Assembly: GCA_000402295.1 (NCBI GenBank)
Contig: AQRW01000164.1
Location: 1-33,636 of the forward strand
DNA: 33,636 bases
From: Candidatus Aerophobus profundus SCGC AAA252-L23
Lineage (GTDB): Bacteria; Aerophobota; Aerophobia; Aerophobales; Aerophobaceae
Direction: 5' to 3'
Part shown: positions 16,001 through 24,780 of the stretch, in pieces
Layout of the letters: each line of letters begins with the position of its first letter
How positions within the stretch are numbered: position 1 is the stretch's first letter
Notes under the pieces: generated by a model
The model's input: the letters and a program-made list of their open reading frames with translations, nothing else
What the model was told of the DNA's origin: nothing
Databases searched by the model: none
Position numbers and translations under genes: made by a program

Positions 16001-19000
16001 ATGGGGTTTAGCAATCTCGAGGAACTGGAGGCTTACCGAAGGGAAATGCTGGCTTTAGAAAAAAGAGAGAGAAGGAAAGTTCGCATATGTATGACCGGCT
16101 GCCGGGCTTATGGAGCTCAGGAGATTAGAGATAAGCTTATAGAGGAAATTGAGAACGCTGGCTTGAGGGGAAAAGTTCGGGTGGTCTCTACCGGCTGTCA
16201 GGGGTTTTGTGCTCGAGCTCCGGTGATGGTGATAGACCCGGAGGGTATTTTTTATCAACAAGTGTCCGTTGGGGATGTCCGGGAAATTGTTTTTGAGACT
16301 CTCAGGAAAGGACGGATTATCGAGAGACTTCTTTATCAGCGTCCCCGCTCGGGTGAAAGAATAGTCCGGGCCAATGAGGTGCCTTTTTATGGTGAACAAA
16401 CCCGGCGAATTTTACGTAACTGTGGTGTAATCGATCCCACCCATATTGATGAGTACATAGCCCGTGATGGTTACCAGGCCCTGGGAATGATTCTTTCCCG
16501 TCGGATGTCACCGGAAGGAGTCATCTCCTTGGTGAAAAGAGCTGGTTTGAGAGGGCGAGGGGGTGCTGGTTTTCCTACCGGTTTGAAGTGGCAGTTCACC
16601 AGAAATAGCCCCGGTCAGCCCAAGTTCATTATTTGTAATGCCGATGAGGGAGATCCAGGAGCTTTTATGGATCGGGCTCTTCTGGAAGGTGATCCTCATA
16701 GCGTATTAGAAGGAATGATTATAGCTGCTTATGCTATTGGGGCTGGAGAGGGATACGTGTATGTGAGAGCCGAATATCCCATTGCTGTGGAGCATCTTAC
16801 CATTGCTCTTAGAGAAGCGGAGAAAAAGGGCCTTTTGGGGAATTCCATTTTGGGCAGTAATTTCTCTTTTCGGATACGCATAAAGCAAGGAGCAGGCGCT
16901 TTTGTATGTGGCGAGGAGACGGCGCTGATTGCTTCCATTGAGGGAAAAAGGGGAATGCCCAGGCCCCGACCTCCTTTTCCGGCTCAATCAGGTCTCTGGA
17001 ATCGTCCTACCTGTATTAATAACGTGGAGACTTTAGCCAATGTTACCTATATTTTTCTTAAGGGGGTGGAACATTACACTGAGGTGGGGACGGAGAAGAG
17101 TAAGGGGACGAAGATTTTTGCTCTGGCCGGCAAAGTAGAGAACACTGGATTGGTGGAAATTCCCATTGGCTCGACTTTAAGTAAGGTTGTCTTTGACATT
17201 GGAGGAGGAGTACCCCAGGGTAGGAAGTTTAAGGCGGTCCAGATAGGAGGTCCCTCTGGAGGATGTATTCCCGAGCGCTACCTAGATACACCCATTGATT
17301 ATGATTCCTTGAAGAAACTGGGAGCTATAATGGGCTCTGGTGGCATGGTAGTAATGGATGATAACACTTGTATGGTTGATATTGCCAGGTTTTTCTTGGA
17401 TTTCGTCCAGGATGAATCCTGTGGTAAGTGTGTTCCCTGCCGTCTAGGGACCAAAAGGATGTTGGAGATTCTGACACGTATTACCCAAGGTGAGGGGAAA
17501 AAGGAGGATCTAAAGCTGCTGGAAGAACTGGCTCTGGTAGTCAAAGACAGCTCTCTGTGCGGTTTGGGTCAAACGGCCCCCAATCCGGTGCTCTCCACTC
17601 TACGCTATTTCTCCGGGGAGTACCTCTCTCATATCGAAGACAAATTTTGTCCGGCCTGCAGTTGTGAGAGTTTGTTTAGCTCGCCCTGTCAGAATGTATG
17701 CCCTCTGGGGATAGATATCCCGGGATACGTAGGACTGATTGCCGCCAGAAAATATGAAGAGGCCTATAAATTGATTCTCCAGCGAAATCCTTTTCCGGGA
17801 ATCTGTGGCCGGGTTTGCTATCATATTTGCGAGAACAAATGCCGTCGTTCGGAAGTGGATGAACCAGTAGCTATTAATGTCTTAAAGAGATTTGTGAGTG
17901 ACTGGGCTTACCGAAACAATCTAGCGAGCTTTGAGCCTTCGTCTGCTCAAAACAAGCAAAAGATAGCTGTTATTGGCTCCGGGCCAGCCGGACTGGGTGC
18001 GGCTCATTATTTAGCCAAATGGGGGTACCGGGTGACCATTTTTGAAGCCTTGGAGGTAGCTGGGGGAATGCTTACCGTGGGAATACCTGATTATCGTCTC
18101 CCTAAAGACCTTGTTGCCCGGGAAATCAAACTGGCCGTTGAAGATATGGGAGTAGAGATCAAGAAAGGAGTAGAGATAGGAAAGGATCTGGCCTTTGATG
18201 ATCTCTCGGACATGGGATATAAGGCTATATTTATGGCCACCGGGGCTCATCAAAGCCGGAGATTGCACATTCCCGGAGAAAACCTAAGGGGAGTACTGAG
18301 TGCGGTTGGATTCCTGCGGGAAGTAAACCTGGCCAGGCCACCAGTAGTCAAAGGTGAGGTGGTGGTGATAGGAGGGGGGAATGCGGCTATTGATTCAGCG
18401 CGTACCGCTTTGCGTCTGGGAGCTAAGAAGGTGAGAATCCTGTACCGCCGGTCCCGGGAAGAAATGCCCGCTCTGGAGAGTGAGATTAGAGCTGCTGAAG
18501 AGGAGGAAATAGAAATTCTTTATTTAGCCGCTCCCATCAGAATCATGGGAGAAAACGGCCAGGTCAGGATGGTAGAATGTTTGAAGATACGACTGGGAGA
18601 TTATGATGATAGTGGAAGAAAAAGACCTGTTCCTCTAAAAGACTCTGCCTTCTTTTTGCCAAGCAATCTGGTGATACTGGGTATTGGCCAACTAGGTGAC
18701 CTCTCTTATCTGCCCCCCTCCGTTGAGGTCACGGGTTGGGGAACCGTTGTGGTGAACAAAAATACCTTAACTACCAGTCAACCCGGCGTCTTTGCCGGCG
18801 GTGATTTGGTGACTGGACCGGCCACGGTAGTGGAGGCGATAGCTTCCGGGGAAAGAGCTGCTCTGGCCATCGATAGATATCTTAGAGGAAGACCCTTAAA
18901 GATTTCTTTTCCTATTAGAAAGAAAGTTTTTGATGCTCTTTGTCTGGAAGAGGAAGGGGAGCCTCTGAGTCATCGAAGGGTGAGACTTCCGACTCAAGAA

Positions 19001-19138
19001 GCTAGCCAGAGGAAAAAGGACTTTTCCGAAGTTGAGTTGGGAATAGGGGAGGAGGAAGCTTGTCAGGAGGCTCAGAGATGTTTGCGCTGTGATTTAGAAC
19101 AGGCCAGGAAAGAGGAGGGTGTAGGTGCAGAAGGTTAA
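16001..19138 (+). CDS. Fusion flavoprotein: [2Fe-2S] domain - NuoF (FMN, NADH) - GltD/NfnB-like (FAD, NADPH)
   Basis: A 1045-residue electron-transfer subunit joining two normally separate enzymes. Residues 1-110 form a thioredoxin-like [2Fe-2S] domain (Cys30, Cys34, Cys66, Cys70). About 125-545 is NuoF: FMN/NADH-binding GRGGAGFPTG near 184-193 and CNADEGDPGAF near 212, then a [4Fe-4S] site ESCGKCVPC (Cys474, Cys477, Cys480) plus Cys520. From 550 it becomes GltD/NfnB-like. Cysteines at 563, 567, 605, 609, 613 and 617 fit the two [4Fe-4S] clusters of that family, the FAD loop IGSGPAGLGAA begins near 659, and a second dinucleotide loop IGGGNAAID lies near 791. YRRSREEMPA is the NADPH-associated motif, and the chain ends in EAQRCLRC. 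It probably links NADH, NADPH and formate oxidation. No break in the frame is seen at the junction. The stop overlaps fdhA by 14 bp. Confidence 0.93.
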   Translation: MGFSNLEELEAYRREMLALEKRERRKVRICMTGCRAYGAQEIRDKLIEEIENAGLRGKVRVVSTGCQGFCARAPVMVIDPEGIFYQQVSVGDVREIVFETLRKGRIIERLLYQRPRSGERIVRANEVPFYGEQTRRILRNCGVIDPTHIDEYIARDGYQALGMILSRRMSPEGVISLVKRAGLRGRGGAGFPTGLKWQFTRNSPGQPKFIICNADEGDPGAFMDRALLEGDPHSVLEGMIIAAYAIGAGEGYVYVRAEYPIAVEHLTIALREAEKKGLLGNSILGSNFSFRIRIKQGAGAFVCGEETALIASIEGKRGMPRPRPPFPAQSGLWNRPTCINNVETLANVTYIFLKGVEHYTEVGTEKSKGTKIFALAGKVENTGLVEIPIGSTLSKVVFDIGGGVPQGRKFKAVQIGGPSGGCIPERYLDTPIDYDSLKKLGAIMGSGGMVVMDDNTCMVDIARFFLDFVQDESCGKCVPCRLGTKRMLEILTRITQGEGKKEDLKLLEELALVVKDSSLCGLGQTAPNPVLSTLRYFSGEYLSHIEDKFCPACSCESLFSSPCQNVCPLGIDIPGYVGLIAARKYEEAYKLILQRNPFPGICGRVCYHICENKCRRSEVDEPVAINVLKRFVSDWAYRNNLASFEPSSAQNKQKIAVIGSGPAGLGAAHYLAKWGYRVTIFEALEVAGGMLTVGIPDYRLPKDLVAREIKLAVEDMGVEIKKGVEIGKDLAFDDLSDMGYKAIFMATGAHQSRRLHIPGENLRGVLSAVGFLREVNLARPPVVKGEVVVIGGGNAAIDSARTALRLGAKKVRILYRRSREEMPALESEIRAAEEEEIEILYLAAPIRIMGENGQVRMVECLKIRLGDYDDSGRKRPVPLKDSAFFLPSNLVILGIGQLGDLSYLPPSVEVTGWGTVVVNKNTLTTSQPGVFAGGDLVTGPATVVEAIASGERAALAIDRYLRGRPLKISFPIRKKVFDALCLEEEGEPLSHRRVRLPTQEASQRKKDFSEVELGIGEEEACQEAQRCLRCDLEQARKEEGVGAEG

Positions 19139-21836
19139 TCTGACCATTGACGGGACAAAATTAGCTATTTCGGAGGACCAAAGTGTCCTGCAAGCTGCTC
19201 AGTCCATGGGAATTGAAATCCCTCATCTTTGCTATGATTCAAGGATTTCGCCGATTAGTGCCTGCCGGCTTTGTGTGGTGGAAGTAAAGGGACGAGCGAA
19301 TCTAATGGCATCTTGCTCCTTGCCGGTGAGTGAAGGGATGGAAGTTCTCACTAATAGCGATCGAGTAAAAAAAGCGAGGAAAATAGTTCTGGAACTTATT
19401 CTCTCCAATCATCCTCTGGACTGCTTAACTTGTGAAAAAAGCGGTAATTGTGAGCTGGAAAAATATGCGTATCAACTGAAGGTTTCTTCTTCTCGCTTTC
19501 CAGGTGAGAGATCAGCCTATTTGCCTCGAGAGGAAAATCCCTTTATCAGCCGGGACAACAACAAGTGTATTCTCTGTGGAAGATGTGTCACTGTCTGTGA
19601 GGAAGTGCAAGGCTGCCAGGTTCTTGATTTTAGCCAGCGGGGGTTTGCTACCCTAATCTCCACCGGTCTCGATCGATCCCTTAAGGAAAGTCCCTGCGTT
19701 TTCTGTGGTAACTGTGTTTCCGTCTGTCCGGTAGGAGCCTTAACAGAAAAGGGGAGGAAGTTTGAGGGGAGAGAATGGGAGCTAAAGAAAGTAGAGACAG
19801 TTTGTCCTTACTGCGGCTGCGGCTGCAATATTGAGCTTAATGTGAAGAACAACCGGATTATCAAGGTTACCTCTCTTCCGGAGAGCGTGGTTAACCAGGG
19901 TTGGCTCTGCAGCAAAGGTAAGTTTGGCTTCGAGTTTGTTCATTCTTCAGATAGGTTAACTTCACCTTTAATCAAAGAAGAAGGGAAATTCCGCCCGGCT
20001 AATTGGGAAGAAGCCCTTAATCTGATATCAAAAAAGTTGCCACAAATAAGAAGGGATTTTGGCCCCGATAGTATGGCCGGTCTTTCTTCGGCTAAGTGCA
20101 CTAACGAAGAAAATTATCTTTTTCAGAAATTCATGCGGGCGGTCATAGGTACCAACAATGTGGATCACTGCGCCCGATTGTGCCATGCTTCAACGGTAGC
20201 CGGGTTAGCCCGGAGTTTTGGTAGCGGAGCCATGACCAATTCCATTGAAGAAATCAAGGAGTCTGACTGTATTTTAATTACCGGCTCTAACACCTCAGAG
20301 ACCCATCCCATAATTGCTCTTCAAGTGAGAGCTGCTCTTCGAAACAATAGAGCCCGCTTGATTGTGGCTGATCCGCGGAAGACGGAGTTGGCTGAGCTGG
20401 CCGATATTTGGCTTAGACATAGACCGGGTACTGATGTAGCCCTTTTTAACGGAATGATGAAGGTGATTCTAAGAGAAGAGCTTTTTGACGAGCAGTTTGT
20501 GGGAAATAGAACTGAAGGATTCGATCAGTTTGCCCGGGTGGTCAAGAAATATACCCTGTCTCGGGTAGAAGAGATCACCGGCGTTCCGTCCCATTTGATC
20601 AGGGAAGCAGCTCAGATTTACGCCCGCTCAGAGAGAGCAACTATTCTCTACGCTATGGGAATAACTCAACATATTACCGGGACCGACAACGTTCTTACCC
20701 TGGCTAACTTGGCTATGTTATGTGGAAAGGTAGGAAAGAGGAGCTGTGGGGTGAACCCCCTGAGGGGTCAGAATAATGTTCAGGGAGCCTGTGACCTGGG
20801 GGCCTTACCCAACGTTTACCCGGGATATCAACCGGTAAATGATATTACTGTGCGCAGAAAATTTGAAGAGGCCTGGTCGACCAGCTTATCAGATAAGCCG
20901 GGATTGACAGTAGTGGAAATGATTCAGGCTATTGAGAACGATGGAATCAAGGCCCTTTACGTTATGGGAGAAAACTCGGCCTTGTCAGATCCTAATTCTA
21001 CTCGTACTCAGGCGGCTCTGGCCAAAGTTGATTTTCTGGTGGTCCAGGATATTTTTCTTACCAAGACAGCCGATTTTGCAGACGTAGTCTTACCCGCTGC
21101 CTGCTTTGCTGAAAAGGAAGGTACCTTTACCAATACTGAGCGGAGGATTCAGCGGGTGCGTCAGGCTCTCTCTCCACCTGGTGAGGCTCGAGCTGATTGG
21201 GAGATAATTTGCAGTTTGGCCGAAAAAATGGGTAGGCCAATGAATTATTCTTCACCTTCCCGGATTATGGAGGAAATCGCCTCTCTGACCCCAATTTACG
21301 GAGGAGTAAGTTTTTCCAGATTGGAGAAAGGGGGCCTGCAGTGGCCTTGTCCTCACCCGGAGCATCCCGGAACCAAATTTCTGCACCGAGGACGATTCAG
21401 TCGGGGGTTAGGTAAATTTTATTCCACCCATTATCGTGAGCCGGCTGAGCTTCCTGATTCAGAATATCCTTTTATTCTTTCCACCGGAAGAACTCTTTTC
21501 CACTGGCATACCGGAACTATGAGTCGGAGAGTTAGGGGACTGAATGAGATTTATCCTGAGGCTCTGGCGGAAATTCATCCTGAGGATGCGGCCAGGCTTG
21601 GTCTTAAAACTGGCGATATGGTGGAGGTTTCCTCCCGTCGAGGTAAAGTAAAAGCCAAAGCTGAGATTACCGACAAGTCACCTCCGGGAGTAGTCTTTAT
21701 GACTTTCCATTTCCGGGAAGCAGCAGTTAATATCCTTACTCTTGACGCCCTCGACCCCATAGCCAAGATTCCCGAGTTTAAAATTTGTGCCGTGAACATG
21801 AAAAAAGTGGGGGAAAGTCGAGAAAACCTTGAATAA
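19125..21836 (+). CDS. fdhA: Formate dehydrogenase catalytic subunit, Mo/W-bisPGD, cysteine type
   Basis: Catalyses formate oxidation or CO2 reduction at a Mo- or W-bis(pyranopterin guanine dinucleotide). The NuoG-like N-terminus carries a [2Fe-2S] site (Cys36, Cys47, Cys50, Cys64), a His-Cys3 cluster (His96, Cys100, Cys103, Cys109) and two [4Fe-4S] sites (Cys148/151/154/158 and Cys191/194/197/201). The catalytic part starts with CPYCGCGC (227-234). In DHCARLCHAST the metal ligand is Cys353, followed by the conserved His354; the codon is TGC, so this is not a selenoprotein. The C-terminal MopB/ADC domain (about 770-890) is complete. GTG 19125 follows AGAGGAGGG and overlaps the preceding gene, the expected coupling. 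There is no Tat signal, so it is cytoplasmic. Length is 903. Confidence 0.95.
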   Translation: MQKVNLTIDGTKLAISEDQSVLQAAQSMGIEIPHLCYDSRISPISACRLCVVEVKGRANLMASCSLPVSEGMEVLTNSDRVKKARKIVLELILSNHPLDCLTCEKSGNCELEKYAYQLKVSSSRFPGERSAYLPREENPFISRDNNKCILCGRCVTVCEEVQGCQVLDFSQRGFATLISTGLDRSLKESPCVFCGNCVSVCPVGALTEKGRKFEGREWELKKVETVCPYCGCGCNIELNVKNNRIIKVTSLPESVVNQGWLCSKGKFGFEFVHSSDRLTSPLIKEEGKFRPANWEEALNLISKKLPQIRRDFGPDSMAGLSSAKCTNEENYLFQKFMRAVIGTNNVDHCARLCHASTVAGLARSFGSGAMTNSIEEIKESDCILITGSNTSETHPIIALQVRAALRNNRARLIVADPRKTELAELADIWLRHRPGTDVALFNGMMKVILREELFDEQFVGNRTEGFDQFARVVKKYTLSRVEEITGVPSHLIREAAQIYARSERATILYAMGITQHITGTDNVLTLANLAMLCGKVGKRSCGVNPLRGQNNVQGACDLGALPNVYPGYQPVNDITVRRKFEEAWSTSLSDKPGLTVVEMIQAIENDGIKALYVMGENSALSDPNSTRTQAALAKVDFLVVQDIFLTKTADFADVVLPAACFAEKEGTFTNTERRIQRVRQALSPPGEARADWEIICSLAEKMGRPMNYSSPSRIMEEIASLTPIYGGVSFSRLEKGGLQWPCPHPEHPGTKFLHRGRFSRGLGKFYSTHYREPAELPDSEYPFILSTGRTLFHWHTGTMSRRVRGLNEIYPEALAEIHPEDAARLGLKTGDMVEVSSRRGKVKAKAEITDKSPPGVVFMTFHFREAAVNILTLDALDPIAKIPEFKICAVNMKKVGESRENLE

Positions 21837-21840
21837 CAAA

Positions 21841-22465
21841 ATGTCGAGGGAGATTAATCCAACTAATTTGATTATTTTAGCTGGGGGAGAGGGCAAAAGA
21901 GTGGGGAAAGAGAAGGCTTTTCTTGAAGTGGGGGGGGAGAAAACTTCTGGACCGGATTCTGGACCAACTCAAGTTAATTCAGCGCCAGGACGAGAAAATA
22001 ATTATTGTAACCCAGGGAACCGGCCGTTTTCGGAGCTATAAAAATGTCGAGATAAGAGAAGATATTATTCCCGGCCGGGGGCCGCTGGAGGGAATTTACT
22101 CCGGGCTCCTCTTTTCTCAAACAAAATATAATCTAATACTGGCCTGCGATATGCCTTTCTTAAGTGCAGAATTACTTGATTTTATGCTGAGGATTGAAAG
22201 AGATTATCAGGTTCTCATTCCCCGGCCCAGTGATCAAATGGAACCTCTGGTAGCTATTTATTCCCGAGAGACCCTTCCCATTATCGAAGAATTACTTGGG
22301 CAGGGAAACCGGCGTGTCAGCAACCTATTCTCGTATCTTAGAGTTAGATATCTTAGTGAGCCGGAGATAGTCAGATTTGGCCGGCCGGAAAGGCTGTTCT
22401 TTAATGTGAATACTCTATCCGACTTATCTAGAGCTAATGAGTTAGCTAAATTAGAGAGGAGATGA
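21841..22465 (+). pseudogene. mobA: Molybdenum cofactor guanylyltransferase MobA, frameshifted in a G8 tract
   Basis: MobA adds GMP to molybdopterin to make the guanine dinucleotide cofactor that formate dehydrogenase needs. The first frame gives NLIILAGGEGKRVGKEKAF and LEVGG; the rest (KLLDRILDQL, GRGPLEGIYSG, CDMPFL, NVNT near the end) is one base out of phase. The switch falls in eight consecutive G at 21930-21937. Removing one G restores an uninterrupted family-like protein of ~208 residues reading LEVGGRKLLDRIL. It could be an assembly error, a phase-variable tract or a real inactivation; the downstream part shows no other decay. A TTG at 21829, overlapping fdhA, is an alternative start. 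Position right after fdhA supports a dedicated role. Confidence 0.8.
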
Positions 22466-22469
22466 CTAA

Positions 22470-24026
22470 ATGAAGGGGCAGTTTATTTTGGCTCACGATT
22501 TAGGAACTACTGGTGATAAAGCTACTCTTTTCGATGAGGAAGGGAACCTTTTAGCCAGCTCTTTCGGTGCTTATCCTACTTTTTATCCTCAAATAAACTG
22601 GGCTGAACAGAATCCGGAGTACTGGTGGAAAGCATTTTGTCAATCAACCGGAGAGCTTTTGAAAAAAGCTCGGATTCCTGCTTCTGAAATTGCTTGTATC
22701 TGCTTTAGTGGACAAATGATGGGATGTTTACCGGTGGACAAAAAGGGCCGACCTTTACGTAAGGCTATTATTTGGGCTGATCAACGAGGAGAGCAGCAAG
22801 CTGATCAAATCAGGGAAAAATTAGGAGAGGAGAGCGTATATATTACTACTGGTCACCGTATTAGTCCCAGTTATTCGGCGGCTAAAATAATGTGGGTCAA
22901 AGAGCAAGAACCGAAAGTTTTTGAGCAGGCCCATAAATTCCTTCAAGCCAAGGATTATATTATTTTCAAATTAACCGGCTCTTGGGTAACTGATTATTCC
23001 GATGCTTCCGGGACGAATCTTTTTGACTTGAAAAAAAAATGTTGGTCTTCGCCCCTTCTGGAAGCGGCTGGTCTTTCCCCGGAAATTCTTCCCCAGCTTC
23101 ATCTTTCTACCGATATAGCAGGGGAGGTTCTGGCCAGGGTAGTCGAGGAAACTGGTCTTGCTTCCGGTACACCCGTGGTGATTGGGGGAGGAGATGGGCT
23201 TTGTGCTTCAGTGGGAGCTGGATCGGTCAAGGAAGGGATAGCCTATGGTTATGTGGGTTCATCGGCCTGGATTGCTTGTACCAGCAGGGTTCCCGTGTAT
23301 GACTCTCAAAGAAGGACCGGTACTTTTTGCCATCTTATTCCCGATATGTATATGCCCCACGGTTCGATGCAGACAGCGGGAGGATCTTATCAATGGCTTA
23401 AAGAGAATATTTGCCTGGCCGAAGCCTCCCAGGCGAAGAGAATTTCCTTAAGTCCTTACGAAATTATGAATCTGGAAGCTAAAGATGCCGGGGCAGGAGC
23501 AGGTAATCTGATTTTTTTACCCTATCTGATGGGAGAAAGGAGTCCTTATTGGAATCCACTGGCCAAGGGTGCCTTTATCGGTTTAACTCTTACCCATAAA
23601 AGGTCTCATCTTATCCGGGCCGTTCTTGAAGGGGTGGTTTTCAATCTTTATTATATTCTGGAAATTTTGCAAGCGCAGATTCCCTTTTTCAAGGAAGTGA
23701 GAGCTATTGGAGGAGCAGCCCGATCGGTCATCTTCCGACAGATTATGGCTGATGTTTTTGGTAGACCAATCCCTCGACCTCTCTTAATGGAAGAGGCAAC
23801 TTCTCTGGGAGCGGCTATTACTGGAGGCGTGGGCGTGGGAATTTTTAAGAGTTTTGCTGCCGCGGAAAAGGTAGTCAAAATAGTGGAAACTCAAGAACCA
23901 AACCATACTCTTCGGGAAGAATATGGGGGACTTTATGAGGTTTTCAAACAATGCTATGAGGCTCTAATTCCAGTTTATAGGAATTTAGCTTCTCTGGATA
24001 AGTCAAGGGTGCTGAATCGTGGGTAA
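22470..24026 (+). CDS. FGGY-family carbohydrate kinase, xylulokinase-like
   Basis: A 518-residue cytosolic sugar kinase with the two-lobed FGGY fold. The N-terminal phosphate loop reads HDLGTTGDKATLF, with FSGQMMGCLPVD and AIIWADQRG following. The C-terminal lobe has FLPYLMGERSPYW and the adenosine-site AIGGAARS and TSLGAAITGG. These fit xylulokinase-like members best, but the loop GTTGDKA differs from the usual GTSxxK pattern, so the substrate may be another ketose. It starts 4 bp after mobA with a good GAGGAGATGA RBS. It overlaps the next gene by 8 bp and lies upstream of an epimerase of pentose 5-phosphates, which fits a small sugar-utilisation operon. Confidence 0.85.
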   Translation: MKGQFILAHDLGTTGDKATLFDEEGNLLASSFGAYPTFYPQINWAEQNPEYWWKAFCQSTGELLKKARIPASEIACICFSGQMMGCLPVDKKGRPLRKAIIWADQRGEQQADQIREKLGEESVYITTGHRISPSYSAAKIMWVKEQEPKVFEQAHKFLQAKDYIIFKLTGSWVTDYSDASGTNLFDLKKKCWSSPLLEAAGLSPEILPQLHLSTDIAGEVLARVVEETGLASGTPVVIGGGDGLCASVGAGSVKEGIAYGYVGSSAWIACTSRVPVYDSQRRTGTFCHLIPDMYMPHGSMQTAGGSYQWLKENICLAEASQAKRISLSPYEIMNLEAKDAGAGAGNLIFLPYLMGERSPYWNPLAKGAFIGLTLTHKRSHLIRAVLEGVVFNLYYILEILQAQIPFFKEVRAIGGAARSVIFRQIMADVFGRPIPRPLLMEEATSLGAAITGGVGVGIFKSFAAAEKVVKIVETQEPNHTLREEYGGLYEVFKQCYEALIPVYRNLASLDKSRVLNRG

Positions 24027-24771
24027 ATTACGCATTGGTGATAAAGTAGTAGAGGCAGGGGGAATCGTTTTTGATAAGGATGGAACTTTGATTGACTTTG
24101 CTTTTGCTTGGCGTAAAATTGCTGAGATAAGAAGGAGATTAATGGTCCATACTCTGGGAATTTCTGATGAGATAGCGGCGTCAGTACTAAGAAGCTGTGG
24201 TATCGATCCGTTAGATGGAAAAATTGATCCCCGGGGTCCCTTAGTTCTGGCCTCAGTGCAGGATGAAATACTCATTGCTTCGGGTGTCCTTTACCGGAGT
24301 GGTTATCCCTGGGACGAAGCCCGCCAGTTAATGGAAGAAGCCTTCTTGGGAACTGAGCGCTCTCTTAAGATGGAAGAGATCACCAAGCCGGTACCTTATC
24401 TCCGGCAATGCCTTACTCATTTACGGGAAAAGGGTTTACCCCTGGCCATTGCCACTGTGGATGGTACCAGGCAAACTCGTCGGGTTCTGGAGTTTCTTAA
24501 GATCAAAGATTTTTTTGATTATATTGTTACCTCAGAGGATGTTTCTCAGAGGAAACCTCATCCAGAGGCAATTTTTCTCATTTCTGATCGCCTGGGAATC
24601 CCTAAGAATAAGCTAATTATGGTGGGGGATGCGGTTACCGATATGAAGATGGGTAAGAGAGCTGGTGTAGCTCTAACGGTGGGAATTTTAAATGGGGTTA
24701 CTCCTGGTCAGGTATTGGAGGACTGGGCTGATGTGGTCATAGATTCGCTAAGGCAAATTAAGGTTATTTGA
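24019..24771 (+). CDS. HAD-superfamily phosphatase (phosphoglycolate phosphatase-like)
   Basis: A 250-residue HAD subfamily IA hydrolase. Motif I is VFDKDGTLIDF with Asp19 and Asp21, motif II is AIATVDGT, the motif III lysine is in SQRKPHPEAI, and motif IV is MVGDAVTDM. An alpha-helical cap occupies about 25-120. The substrate is likely a small phosphorylated compound; position between a sugar kinase and a pentose-phosphate epimerase suggests a sugar phosphate or a by-product such as phosphoglycolate. GTG 24019 overlaps the kinase stop by 8 bp, indicating translational coupling. Confidence 0.85.
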   Translation: MGKLRIGDKVVEAGGIVFDKDGTLIDFAFAWRKIAEIRRRLMVHTLGISDEIAASVLRSCGIDPLDGKIDPRGPLVLASVQDEILIASGVLYRSGYPWDEARQLMEEAFLGTERSLKMEEITKPVPYLRQCLTHLREKGLPLAIATVDGTRQTRRVLEFLKIKDFFDYIVTSEDVSQRKPHPEAIFLISDRLGIPKNKLIMVGDAVTDMKMGKRAGVALTVGILNGVTPGQVLEDWADVVIDSLRQIKVI

Positions 24772-24780
24772 GGGATAACA

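Noticed and set aside
20181..20183. Selenocysteine codon in the formate dehydrogenase
   Set aside because: The active-site codon is TGC; there is no in-frame TGA and no need for a SECIS element.
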